Below, piece after piece: positions 32,578 to 43,085 of a DNA stretch of 64,000 bases (positions within the stretch are counted from its first letter, which is position 1; each line of letters begins with the position of its first letter). This DNA is from Micrasema longulum (Eukaryota > Arthropoda > Insecta > Trichoptera > Brachycentridae). The notes under the pieces are model-generated. The model worked only from the letters and a program-made list of their open reading frames with translations. It had not been told where the DNA came from and did no database searches. The position numbers were made by a program, and so were the translations under genes. Where the stretch lies: the NCBI GenBank assembly GCA_022494885.1, contig JAGVSM010004240.1, positions 1 through 64,000 of the forward strand, read 5' to 3'.

Positions 32578-32652
32578 ATCGGGTTGTGGTCCCGTGGCTA
32601 GTGTCTCGGACTCACGGATCAAAGATCCGCGGTTCGAATCCCACTTTACCCC
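32578..32652 (+). mobile_element. tRNA-like sequence (SINE head or tRNA pseudogene)
   Basis: It has a pol III A-box-like TGGCTAGTGTCTCGG and a B box GGTTCGAATCC, spaced as in a tRNA. The T stem and acceptor stem pair poorly, and no CCA or clear cloverleaf results. It adjoins the 5' side of the LINE copy. A tail with AAATAAATAAATC ends near 32755, which favours a SINE. Bases 32760-33000 hold nothing else. Confidence 0.45.
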
Positions 32653-33104
32653 AACTTAATTTCCATTTTCTAATTGTGAGTTATTTACAACTTGTTGAAA
32701 ATGGACCTCAAAATTAAGGCTAATATTTCTTTTTTCTAAAAAAATAAATAAATCAGTACGAAATATTAAATGCCGCCCTCACAATAGTATTCATGCCTCC
32801 TTACCTAACTGCCACAGATTTATCAATCATTGTTGAGATAAACTGGTACAACTTCTGACTCTCCGTCTTTGTTGAGAGGCCAATCTATTGAAATGTATGG
32901 TTCGGTATCTGCCTTTGACAAACTAAAATATATGTCTACGGTAAATTACCCGAATATGACGCGTGGGGATATGAAAGAAAAATAAATCACCTATCTCCAT
33001 TTTCAACATTTAAGTTTGTAAGTGAAAATTCTTGATGGAAGTTCATTGTTATTTATTTTAAAAATAAAACACGAGTGATACTTTAATCCACAAATTTGGA
33101 ATAT

Positions 33105-33147
33105 CCAGTGACCGGTTTCATCGCTTTCGCGACATCTTCGAGACTAG
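33105..33147 (-). ncRNA. Hammerhead-like motif, left arm
   Basis: Minus strand: ACTAGT side of stem I, TCGAAGA core variant, TCGC-GAAA-GCGA stem II, GAAA, palindrome ACCGGT, C, ACTGG. Stem I pairs with one G-T wobble. The core has one base more than CUGANGA. Confidence 0.4.
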
Positions 33148-33894
33148 TATCTTTATTAGAGAGTTAAATGTATTTATACAGAACAGAGGTAAGGATAGAT
33201 AATTCAAAGTTATATGTAAGTAAATTAAATAAAGTTATTTTTATCTTAAGGATCATTATCAACAAATTTTCTTTGGGTTAACTAATGAATTGATTTAATG
33301 CTATTTTAATGAGTTTAAGTATTTTATTTTATTTTTGGTGTCCCATCCTTCGTGAGTGTGGTTTTGTAAATAATGATTTCTGAAAAACAAAGGGTAAAAA
33401 GTCGTTGATAAAATTATATTACAATGGGTAAAGTAATGGAGAATGCACGGCACGTGTGTTATCTGCTCATTAAGTAATTCTACGTCGGGTTTATTTTTTA
33501 ATCTATTAATTTCGAGAATTTCAATTTGCCAAGTTTATGGTCTTTAGGTGCAATATGAATTATTTTTACATTATTTTTTAATTCGAAGGAATTGTGCATT
33601 CTCCATTATTTTACCCATTATAATATAACTTTACTAATGACTTTTTACCCTTTGTTTTTCAGAAATCATTATTTACAAAACCGCACTCACGAAGGATGGG
33701 ACACCAAAAATAAAATAAAATACTTAAACTCATTAAAATAGCATTATATCAATTCATTAGTTGAACCAAAGAAAGTTTGTTGATAATGATCCTTAAGATA
33801 AAAATAACTTTATTTAATTCACTTACATATAACTTTGAATTATGTATCCTTACCTCTGTTCTGTATAAATACACTTAACTTTTTAATAAATATA

Positions 33895-33937
33895 CCAGTC
33901 TCGAAGATGTCGCGAAAGCGATGAAACCGGTCACTGG
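33895..33937 (+). ncRNA. Hammerhead-like motif, right arm
   Basis: CCAGT and ACTGG close a perfect five-pair stem I. Between them lie CTCGAAGA (CUGAAGA with an extra C), a TCGC/GCGA stem II capped by GAAA, then GAAA, ACCGGT and C at the expected cleavage position. The extra base makes activity uncertain. Confidence 0.45.
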
Positions 33938-34039
33938 ATATTCCAAATTTGTGGATTAAAGTATCACTCGTGTTTTATTTATATAATAAATTATAATTGA
34001 AACTGTGCGGAAAAAAAATCTTCGTTCTTTGTCTTTTAA

Positions 34040-34292
34040 GTGTATATGGGCAGAATACTTCAATGTTATGAAGAGCGCTTGGAGTATTTTAAAATTGAAA
34101 AGTTAGAAACTAGGAGACAAATTATAGATATGATGTACTTGTATGATATAATTCACAATAATGTTGATTCAGTGTTTTGTGTTCAAAATGTGTCATTGTA
34201 CGTTCCCCGTAGGCGTCTTAGATCACCTAATACATTTTACCTTCCAGTTTTTACAAACAATATGGCACATTTTAACCCTCTTGCAAGTATGT
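34040..34292 (+). pseudogene. LINE C-terminal fragment
   Basis: The frame reads YEERLEYFKIEKLETRRQI, MYLYDIIHNNVDSVF, VPRRRLRSPNTFYLPVFTNN and HFNPLASMLR. This is the segment after the reverse transcriptase in the family of 44600-46010. A SINE is inserted at 34296, right after MLR. 5'-truncated. Confidence 0.6.
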
Positions 34293-34295
34293 TAA

Positions 34296-35042
34296 GGCGG
34301 CCTCCGTGGTGTAGTGGTCAAGACGCTTGACTCTCGCACGGAAGGTTCCAGGTTCGATTCCCGGTGAGAACACAAAAATCAAAATGTGATTTTTCTCAAG
34401 CCTGGTTGTTTATTTATTTTGATTTAATAGCATATTTATACATTTTTACAATTTAAAAAAATTTCACTTGTTATATTTTTACTAAAACTAAAATCCCACC
34501 AAGCCACTTTTTGTAGCTTGTTGGTGAAGATTATATTTATACTGACTTAATAATATTATTTACATTTATAAAAACAATGAATAACATATAAAAATTAACA
34601 GCCGGAAAGATCAGAATAAACATGTTTATACAAATAATAATATATAAATTTATTTTTTTAATACAAGAAAATACATGAAAAAATAAAATATTTACACCTA
34701 AGCTACTATTTATATATAAACTCTAGATCGAGTAGCCACTCTCTTATTTTGCTCTTGTTACAATGTGAGTTAAATTTAAGTTCTTTTGGTAATAAATTAA
34801 AAATTCTAGGTACTAAATATTTGAGAGTTCTATTTCCATATTTATTGCATACTTTTGGTACTACCAAGCCATCGTTAGACGTGAAGCGTGTATTATGGTT
34901 ATGTTTGAGAGGAAACTTGAATGTATTTTATGGTTATGTTTGAGAGGAAACTTGAATGTATTAATATATGTTCTGTAATGTAATTCACCACTGTAATTGG
35001 GCCTCCTGGCCTGTTGTGGTGCAAAAAATGAAATGAAATGAA
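34296..35042 (+). mobile_element. SINE S1 split by a LINE insertion
   Basis: The head (GGCGGCCTCCGTGGTGTAG, B box GGTTCGATTCC, to CAAGCCTGGTTGTT at 34410) and the tail (TGTAATTCACCACTGTAATT, GGGCCTCCTGGCCTGTTGTG, 34970-35042) belong to one SINE. Comparison with 60843-61012 shows that they should be adjacent. The tail ends in AAATG repeats. The insert is the LINE family D end. Confidence 0.75.
34411..34969 (-). pseudogene. LINE family D, 3' end, inserted in SINE
   Basis: The minus strand encodes HNHNTRFTSNDGLVVPKVCN, KYGNRTLKYLVPRIFNLLP and KIREWLLDLEFIYK, then a stop. The 3' UTR contains ATCCCACCAAGCCACTTTTT in plus reading and matches 52858-52985. A 39-bp piece (TATGGTTATGTTTGAGAGG and on) is tandemly duplicated at about 34895-34965. 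5'-truncated. Confidence 0.7.
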
Positions 35043-35149
35043 AAGACTCTATAACAAAATGGAAAAAAAGTTAACATTGACATTTATCATGATAGAGCAA
35101 ATGGTTATAAAAAAAAACATTACCATGTATCTTAAATCAAATGCCTAAT

Positions 35150-35445
35150 CCTTATTTTTGTGTATGAAAATTAATTTTAGTATATTTAATTATATCTTAT
35201 ATGTTTTTAATTTCTCTTTTCTTTTCTTAAAAAAAAAAAAAATCTTTCTTTATTTTTACCTTTCACTAAACTTAATCTTTATTATTACTTAAATTGATTT
35301 TACACTCTTATTTTATATAATTTATGAAAGATGGTGGAGTTCTATAATTGAGAATATATGTAAAGAACGTTAGTTATGCTGACTTAAAAAATGTATGCAT
35401 TTTATGTATTCTTGTTGAACTTCCAAATAAATTTAAAAAAAAAAA
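35150..35445 (+). mobile_element. LINE-like 3' tail, second copy
   Basis: This matches 12595-12915: TTTTGTGTATG, CTCTTTTCTTTTCTTAAAAA, GAAAGATGGTGGAGTTCTAT, and the end CTTGTTGAACTTCCAAATAA with an A-rich tail. No coding part. Confidence 0.5.
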
Positions 35446-35559
35446 TATTATTATTAATTAGTGCACTAAAAATACCGGTAGACATAGAAAAGTCGGTAAA
35501 TAGTTAGATACAAATATTCACTATCATTTTTGTTAAAATATCTTTTAAAATGTGAATTT

Positions 35560-35920
35560 TTCTCCATTGCATTCTGTCCGCCTCTACAAACCCGGAGAGT
35601 AACACAGCCTTCCCCCATTGTTAGCACAATGGAATTGTATTTACACAGTTAACCCCAGCAGTACAGGCGTATGGGGGATGTGGAAAGGGTAGGCCATACA
35701 CCCCCTTCGGTCCCGCGGGCAACGGAACAGGGGAAGAATCCAATTATTTCGCCGATAATTAGTTTTACATTGCCCACTAGGAAAGAAACGCCACATTATC
35801 TAACACAAAGGTTTAAACATATTTTCTATCCTACACCGATTTATTCATTTCTATCTCTTTAATTATTCCCCTTCTGCACTTAGTGGTGCATAGGGCCCTG
35901 CATTGATAAAATATATGCTG
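35560..35920. other. Unassigned sequence ending in an inverted SINE S2 tail
   Basis: A GC-richer stretch (35640-35740, with CCATACACCCCCTTCGGTC and GGCAACGGAACAGGGG) encodes nothing convincing. At 35875-35915 CACTTAGTGGTGCATAGGGC is the minus-strand tail of SINE S2 (compare 38430-38475). A similar scrap lies at 55447-55480. Confidence 0.35.
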
Positions 35921-36019
35921 TGTAACTCGATCATGTGGTATTCAATATTCTATACAAAAGTAGTATTCTTAAAATATGTCCACACATAAATTACTGTTCT
36001 TTCATTTTTTTATGTAATG

Positions 36020-36412
36020 AAGGAGAAATTCAAAATATACAAATTCTTCAAAATAAGGCAATGAGGATTATACTAAAAAAAAAATATTTATTCTAATGTA
36101 GAAAAAATGCACAAAGAAATTGGCTTGCTCATAGTAAAGCAACAAATTAAATTTAATGTGGCAATTTTTATACATAAAATAATTAAGGGGATGAATAAAA
36201 TAACAACAATAATAAAATTTAACCAACAATGTCATACATATGAAACAAGGGGTAAAAAAAAAGATTAGCAATGAGGAGAAAAACGAAATCTCAAAACTCA
36301 TTGTACAAGGGATGGAAGCTGTACAATGAGTTGCCTGAAGAAATAAAGGAAATAAAATAAAAAAAATTATTTAAAATTAATTTGAAAAAATATGTTATTG
36401 AGAAATTTTGAA
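36020..36412 (+). pseudogene. LINE C-terminal fragment, LYNELP type
   Basis: Broken plus-strand frames read QILQNKAMRIIL near 36035, and NSLYKGWKLYNELPEEIKEI near 36300, ending in KKYVIEKF and a stop. Stops and shifts fill the middle. This group is also seen at 43542-43805 (MIFVHKIINSNKK) and 51126-51330. Confidence 0.55.
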
Positions 36413-36448
36413 AATTGTAATATTATTAAACGTTTATATTAATTCTTA

Positions 36449-37060
36449 AGATCAATATTTTGAGTTTGTCCAAATTTTTGTAGACAAGGACTGGATTCAA
36501 CTCCCTGGGGAGCTGTTTATATTAACATATTACAACAGAGATGAAGAACATTTAAGAGAAGGTAATATAGAAGTCTAGGCATCTACAGGGCTTATGACCC
36601 GTCAATGGCTGGTTTAAGTGGCCACTTTACACACTGTGTAACATTCACCATTCTGCCTATATTTGAACATCTATATTCCTTCAATTCTTTCATCTGTTGA
36701 TGTTTGTGAAGTTAAAGAGCTGAAACCTTTATTTATGCGGGTGAGATTCATCTAATTGAATTATTTCACCTACATACTAGGCAACGCCTGAAAATATTAT
36801 TTTTTCAATTTCTATACTTCTTCATGGACTAGGTAATTTATAAACAATATTTTGAGTTTGTCCAAATTTTTGTAGACAAGGACTGGATTCTGGTGATTAC
36901 CTGGTCCATGAAGAAGTAGAGAAATTGAAAAAATAATATTTTTAGGCGTTGCCTAGTATGTAGGTGAAATAATTTAATTAGATAAATCTCTCCAGCATAA
37001 ATAAAGGTTTTAGCTCTTTAACTTCACAAACATCAACAGATGAAAGAATCGAAGGAAGGT
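36449..37060. repeat. Core repeat, complete plus unit then inverted unit
   Basis: A complete plus unit (36449-36842, core 36586-36660) is followed by a second head (36843-36890). That head switches to a minus tail half (36890-37060). The unit length, from one CAATATTTTGAGTTTG to the next, is about 395 bp. Bases 37110-37580 show no gene. Confidence 0.85.
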
Positions 37061-37584
37061 GGGGGGTCGGTAGTGTATCTTCGTAATCGCTGGAGAGAAT
37101 TTATGTACACTTGCTCCAATTAGGAGTGGATATGGAAAAAGAAGACGAAAATTGCCATCGATCGCTTCCTAAAAAATAATAATTTTGTTGATATAAAATG
37201 TCGAAGATATTATGTACTTTAACAGGCGTGTTTTAATACTACTCACGGGTTGTTTTTTTACACCCTTTCGGGGAAATACATTTATATGGGAGAGTGGTCA
37301 AGCGAGATAAGGAGAAATAACATACTTGACTTGTGACGTCCGAGGGGTTGGAATAAGCCTGACTTGGGACTCAACATCCTTAGGAAAAACAGACAGGAAA
37401 ATCTCGAAGGAAGTTAGTTGAAAGCCAAAATAATTTTTGTACAAACTCACATAATAAATTTATTGATTAATTCTATTATGGAAAAATTACATTGAAAGCC
37501 TCACCCACTTCACGGATCGGTTTTAAAGGTTTTGCGGCCTCTTTTCATATCCGCACTTTGCAAAAACATATTTTTTAGGCTGTA

Positions 37585-38165
37585 ATATTTATTTTTATTT
37601 TTTTTAATTTTAATTTTATTTTATTTTATTTTTAATTTAACTTTATTTTTTATTTAATTTGATTTAATAATTAAATCTTTATTTAATCTTTTTTATTTTT
37701 TATCTTTATCCTATCTTTATTCCATTTTATATTTTATTCCATTCATTTATTTCCATTTATTTTATTTTTTATTTTATTCATTTTCCTTCACTCATTCCCA
37801 TTATTTCATTCTATCTTTATTCCTTTATCTTTTATCTTTTATCTTTTATCTTTATCTTTATCTTTTATTTTTTATTTTATTTTATTTTATTTTATCTTCA
37901 TTTTATTTTTATTTATCTTTTATTTCATTTTATTTCATTTTATTTTATTTTATTTATTTTAGATTTTATTTTATTTTATTTTATTTTATTTTATTTTATT
38001 TTATTTTATTTTATTTTATTTTATTTTATTTATTTTATTTAATTTATTTTATTTTATTCTTTTTTATTTTATTTTATTTTATTTTATTTTATTTTATTTT
38101 ATTTTATTTTATTTTATTTTATTTTATTTTATTTTATTTTATTTTATTTTATTTTATTTATTTCA
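37585..38165 (+). repeat. TTTTA pentanucleotide array
   Basis: About 580 bp of TTTTA units, degenerate at the left (with TTTATC and TTCAT variants) and nearly pure from about 37960. An SINE S2 begins 75 bases later. Confidence 0.95.
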
Positions 38166-38240
38166 TTTCAACAAAGATACATATTAGAAAACATACAATT
38201 TAAAAGTATTCGTCGATACAATTTTACATGCATATATATC

Positions 38241-38485
38241 GCGTGGCCTCGTGGTGTAATGGTCAGCGCGTTTTTTCTACCATGCAAGAGGTCTCGGGTT
38301 CGATTTCAGGCATGGGCGATATGAAATATTTATTTGAAAAGGGTGTTTTCACACCAGAATATTTTATAGTCCGTGGACTGGTACCTGAAGCGATCATCTT
38401 ACCTTTATATAACAAAAATGATCAAGATACACTGCGATGATGTACTAATGCAGTGCCCTATGCACCATTAGGTGCGGAAAGGGTT
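38241..38485 (+). mobile_element. SINE S2, tRNA-derived, full length
   Basis: GCGTGGCCTCGTGGTGTAAT holds an A-box-like stretch and GTCTCGGGTTCGATTTC a B-box-like stretch. The body includes ATAGTCCGTGGACTGGTACC and the tail TGCAGTGCCCTATGCACC. The tail recurs at 8655, 35875 (inverted) and 55447 (inverted). Confidence 0.65.
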
Positions 38486-38599
38486 TTTTTTTAAAAATCG
38501 TTATTATAGAATTACACAAAATAGATTTATATATTAAGATATAATATATATTAATGTCCTCGGCTCGGTTTACCTCAGTGAGGTCAAATTATTAGAAAA

Positions 38600-38886
38600 T
38601 CACATTCATGAATAAAGTGCACCCCTGTTGGTGAGAAGAGCCGAGTTAGACATTTGCAAAAAGAATTCTATATTTGAAAATGAATTATTTTATGTTTTGG
38701 AATGCAACCATAAACAAGTATCAAGGTTCCTTTTAAAATTCAGTATTTGAATACTAATAATTTTTAGATTTGGAATTCAATAATAAACAAGTACCCAGGT
38801 ACCTACTTATTAATGAAAAGTCTTTTTCCGAGGTAATAGCAGGCAAGCCTACGTTCAGGCAGGACAACGTCTGTCGGAACCGCTAG
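38600..38886 (+). mobile_element. Helitron-like element, compact copy
   Basis: It runs from GTGCACCCCTGTTGGTGAG through TTTGCAAAAAGAATTCTATA and the CAAGTACCCAGGTACC block to GCAGGCAAGCCTACG, AGGACAACGTCTGTCGG and ACCGCTAG. The TTTCACGACAC region is deleted. It ends at CTAG, followed by T. Confidence 0.6.
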
Positions 38887-38915
38887 TTACATGTTTTTTT
38901 TCTTCTAAAATACAA

Positions 38916-39405
38916 ACAAACAAACAAACTATCACGCCGTTTCCCCGTAAGGGTAGGCAGATAGGATAGAACGCCACAACACTCTATCTTTGCATACAGA
39001 TCTCGTTTCATCTACATTCATACATCTTCTCATGCACGCGCGCCGATTATTCCGACTTTTGACATGTCCATCTTTAAGTATTTGTTGGATTTGGTCATGC
39101 CATGTCTTTCTCGGTCTTCTTCTATTTCTGCATCCATTCGTTCTACATGTCTAAACCAGCGCAGAGCTCCTTTCTTGATTTTGTCGATAATGCTTGTCTC
39201 AGCCTTACATAATGTATAGATCTCAACATTTGTGCATCTATCGTACATAGTTTTACCACACATTCGCTTGAGAGATCGCATTTCGACAGCATTCAGCCTT
39301 CTTTCATCCCTGTTTTTCCAAGTCCATACTTCGCTCCCATACATCAGGGATGGGACCAGGACTCCGTTGTGAACTGCCAATTTGCCTCTTGTGACAAGCA
39401 TTTAT
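38916..39405 (-). pseudogene. RTE-like LINE family A, C-terminal copy
   Basis: Minus strand: TRGKLAVHNGVLVPSLMYGS, EVWTWKNRDERRLNAVEMRS, MCGKTMYDRCTNVEI, GALRWFRHVERMD. The frame then shifts at the RPRKTWHDQ region and ends ARACMRRCM-like. The tail is GTTT repeats. Bases 39406-39640 show nothing. Confidence 0.75.
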
Positions 39406-39644
39406 TTTAAAAAAATATAAAGAAATAAATATAAAGGATAATGGAGGGTTGGGAGTCAGGAGAGGAAGTGTGAGAACGTGTTAGGAGTTAAGGTTATTTA
39501 TAGGGGAAGTTTGTATTGAAGGGATGAAGTAAGAGGGAAAATATGATAAAGATATCGTGAGGTGGTTTAGAACCGCTCTTCTGAAAAACTTAACACATTA
39601 CCTTCGCCCGGCGCTTGTCAAACGTTGGTTTTAGGATAAAAGAA

Positions 39645-40675
39645 ATTAACATTTTACAACAGAGATGAAGAACATTCAAGAGAAGGTAATATAGAAGTCT
39701 AGGCATCTACAGGGCTTATGACCTGTTAATGGCTGGTTTAAGTGGCCAATCTACACACTGTGTAACATTCACCACTCTGCCTATATTTGAACATCTATAT
39801 TGCTTCAATTCTTTCATCTGTTGATGTTTGTGAAGTTAAAGAGCTGAAACCTTTATTTATGCGGGTGAGATTCATCTAATTGAATTATTTCACCTACATA
39901 CAAGGCAACGCCTGAAAATGTTATTTTTTCAATTTCTATACTTCTCCATGGACCAGGCAATTTATCAACAATATTTTGAGTTTGTCCAAATTTTTGTAGA
40001 CAAGGACTGGATTCAACTCCCTAGGGAGCTGTTTATATTAACATTTTACAACAGAGATGAAGAACATTCAAGAGAAGGTAATATAGAAGTCTAGGCATCT
40101 ACAGGGCTTATGACCTATGACTTATAATTCAACAATATTTTGAGTTGGTCTAAATTTTTGGAGACAAGGACTGGATTCAACTCCCTGGGGAGCTGTTTAC
40201 ATAACCATATTACAACAGAGATGAAGAACATTTAAGAGAAGGTAATATAGAAGTCTTGGCATCTAAATGTTCTTCTAAATGTTCTCTTAAATGTTCTTCA
40301 TCTCTGTTTTAATATGTTAATAGATTCAGCTCCCCAGGGAGTTGAATCCAGTCCATGTCTCCAAAAATTTGGACAAACTCAAAATATTGTTGATAAATCC
40401 ACCTGGTCCACGAAGAAGTATAGAAATTGAAAAAATAACATTTTCAGGTGTTGCCTAGTCTAGTATGTAGGTGAAATAATTCAATTAGATGAATCTCACC
40501 CGCATAAATAAAGGTTTCAGCTGTTCAACTTCACAAACATCAACAGATAAAATAATTGAAGGTATATAGATGTTCGAATATGGGCAGAATGGTGAATGTT
40601 ACACAGTGTGCAAAGTGGCTACTTAAACCAGCCATTGACAGGTCATAGACCCTGTAGATGCCTAGACTGCCATAG
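39645..40675. repeat. Core repeat cluster with three plus units and one minus unit
   Basis: Plus units: 39648-39960 (core 39712-39780), 39965-40125 (breaks at CTTATGACCTAT), and 40130-40270. The last switches at 40270, inside GGCATCTAAATGTTCTTC, into a complete minus unit (40280-40675, core 40585-40660). The plus units join end to start as in a tandem array. Confidence 0.85.
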
Positions 40676-40679
40676 TAAT

Positions 40680-40870
40680 TGTTTATAATTTAATTTTCAC
40701 TTTTTTGTATTAGATACTTCTTAATTTTTATCGAATGCAATATATTGTATTATATATAATAGTAAACGCCAATTTTTCGCCATTGAATTGTATTTATTTA
40801 CGAGGAAAACATAAAACATATCGGCATATACTTTGACTTAGAGATTACACACGCGTTTACTTATGACTGC
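40680..40870 (+). repeat. Dispersed repeat Y, copy 2
   Basis: Inverse partner of 31075-31245. It directly follows the core cluster. Bases 40871-40999 contain a scrap shared with 53880-53930 (GGTCGCGATTATAAA-like). Confidence 0.45.
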
Positions 40871-41412
40871 GATAACTTGAGCATGGTCATAGTTATTTGT
40901 GATTGCATGGTCATAGGGTCGCGATTATAAAGGTTTTCGTCATCGGTACATACCGAGATGGTATTTATTAATTTATTTTAAAGAAACAAGCTTAAATTTA
41001 AAAAAAATTACGGTTTAAAGACAGACCAGCGAAGTTTCTAAATAAGGATCATACACATTATTGAATTGTGTTGCAACAAAAGGTTGTGTTTATGTGTATT
41101 TGTATGAAAGTAAGTGTAGATGTGTGTGTATTTGTGTGGGAGTAAGTGTTAAGGTGTGTGTAAGTGTGAGCATCATCAAATAGTAAGTGGAATTGTATCG
41201 CAGCCAGAAATAATGAGTCTTAATTTATTTTTAAATAAATTAAGGGGCATGTAAAATATATCTATAGTTTAAAAAAAGGATTATAGTTAGAGCAAGAACG
41301 ATAGAGGAAAGAGTGTTGTGCATAGTTAGTGCTACAGACTGGCAGATGGAATGAATACTTATTTCTTGTCGCGCGAAAGGGGACATTAAGATTAATTTTG
41401 GAGAGTAGGTTA

Positions 41413-41723
41413 AAAGAGTCTATTATATAAATAAAAGACAAGTGATTCTTTAATTTACAAATTTGGAATATCCAGTGACCGGTTTCATCGCTTTCGCGAC
41501 ATCTTCGAGACTGGTATCTTTATTAAGGAGTTCATTGTATTTATACAAAACAGAGGTAAGGATAGATAATTCAAAATAATAGGAAAGTTTATTAAATAAC
41601 CTTATTTTTATCTTTAGGATCATTATCAATTTTTTTTGGGTTTTTTTGGGTATTTATATAATAAATTACAATGATCTTCCATTAAGAATTTTCACTTACA
41701 AACTTAAATGTTTTAAAGAGTCT
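41413..41723 (-). mobile_element. Hammerhead-bearing insertion with 9-bp target duplication
   Basis: A 293-bp insert (41422-41714) is bracketed by AAAGAGTCT at 41413-41421 and 41715-41723. The uninterrupted relative at 6050-6058 has it once. The insert is a single-armed relative of 33006-33450: it has TTTGGAATATCCAGTGACCG, CAGAGGTAAGGATAGATAA and, at the other end, TTTTCACTTACAAACTTAAA. No frame. This gives the true boundaries of the family. Confidence 0.75.
41472..41514 (-). ncRNA. Hammerhead-like motif in insertion
   Basis: Same as the motif at 33895-33937: perfect CCAGT/ACTGG stem I, TCGC-GAAA-GCGA stem II, GAAA, ACCGGT, C. Unchanged between the three copies despite differences around it. 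Confidence 0.45.
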
Positions 41724-42329
41724 TCTTTTTTATTTAATAATTTATGTCAATAGCATAATTCGGATACGGTGCGTCTATTTTCAAGGGTAAAAAGAAAATG
41801 GTATACTTAACTTCTATACTATTAACTACTTACCTATAAAAGAAATCACCGCTCGCCACTGGATGGTGATCGTGGGCTTTTTGGCATAAATGTAAGACTT
41901 TGAAAACAAACAAGCTTACCTGATTACTTGGTTAAAAAAATATTCAGTGATTTTAAAGGAAGTTTTGGGAAACTCTAAAAAGTATAAACGGCAGTTTATA
42001 TTCAACAGAAGAATGGCTTATAACGGGCCATGATTTTCCATTCACGATTTGTGCGGAGATGCATAATACTTATTTCATGTTTTATGGTGAAAAAGACTCT
42101 CAGAAAATAGTTTGAGTACGTCCAAATCTTTAAAGACATGCGGAGAATTGATTAGCACGAATTCATCCTAATCTAGAATTTAATCTAAAGGTTCTTTTTT
42201 TATTAATTAGTTTATTTTTATATGCGCCCAATTTATTTGTATATACGGCATTTTAAAGGATATATTTATGCAAAGAATATTAATTAATAGAAAGACACAA
42301 TGGTATATACGATGGTACAGAAATTCCAT

Positions 42330-43085
42330 TCATGATTTCAGACAAAAACTTAAATATTATCATTCATAAGCATTTAGGGTGGCACGATCAGGTTACCGAA
42401 GTTAGTCGTAAACTTTATAGCAGTTTGCACTCACTCAAAAGATTACAGAATTTATTTTCAATTAATGATAAACAAACATTAGTCCAGAGCTTACTTCTTC
42501 CACTCCTTGACTATTCGGATGTATGTTATCCAGATGATAACCTTTAATTACTTGAAGTTAGAACGATTGCAAAATGTTTGTATATGTTATATCTTTGATC
42601 TTCCCAAATTTGACCACATAACCGAGTATCGCACGCAACTACACTGGCTCAGTATCAGGCATAGAAGAAACATTCACATTCGATCACTTCTTCACAATAT
42701 TTTAAATAATCCCACTTCGCCTGTTTATCTGAGAGAACTCATCCAACCTCTTTCACAACACGGACTATCTCTTCGTTCTAGTAACGAGAGAACCCTTTTA
42801 ATACCCTGTCATAGCTCTAATTTTCTTGCCTCATTTTTTACAGTAGTAGTCGCTCGATTGTGGAATAATCTACCCACTAATGTTAGAGACGCCCCCTTCT
42901 TTATTTACATTTAAGTCAAGATTAAAATGTCACTATCTTAATATTTAAATTGTTCCTTTATCCTTCTTCTTTCCATCCAATCCCCTCTCCTCTCTTCAAA
43001 GTAAAGTGTTAATTTGTTTTTATAGATTTTTATTTTGATCTTATCAAAACTGAACCATTTGATGGCATAAATACTTCTTTATTTA
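42330..43085 (+). pseudogene. Jockey/CR1-like LINE, C-terminal copy with frameshift
   Basis: The first frame reads KNLNIIIHKHLGWHDQVTEV, SRKLYSSLHSLKRLQNL, LVQSLLLPLLDYSDVCYPDD. A one-base shift near 42540 leads to LKLERLQNVCICYIFDLPKF, EYRTQLHWLSIRHRRN, HGLSLRSSNERTLLIP and ARLWNNLPTNVRDAP. The end is in yet another frame. It is the same family as 1894-2400. Another LINE lies tail to tail at 43085. 5'-truncated. Bases 41801-42329 show no gene. Confidence 0.75.

Larger units (their letters stand above)
33062..33981. mobile_element. Long inverted-repeat element with hammerhead-like motifs
   Basis: Arms 33062-33448 and 33594-33981 are inverted copies with few differences, around a 145-bp spacer that begins and ends in GTGCA/TGCAC-like sequence. 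Each arm carries the motif listed below near its outer end. Just outside the left arm, 33006-33060 holds TTTAAGTTTGTAAGTG, which is the far end of the smaller relative at 41422-41714. Penelope-like elements commonly form such inverted repeats; no reverse transcriptase is present, so this is non-autonomous. Confidence 0.75.
41000..41800 (+). repeat. Dispersed repeat X, longest copy, interrupted
   Basis: ACGGTTTAAAGACAGACCAG, a GT-rich tract (41090-41170), GAAATAATGAGTCTTAATTT and TTGTGCATAGTTAGTGCTAC follow in order. The copy is interrupted at 41422 by the element below and resumes at 41724 (TAATTCGGATACGGTGCGTC). Pieces elsewhere are 3868-4029, 4945-5110, 5655-5710 and 5880-6140. No frame is seen. 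Confidence 0.6.
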
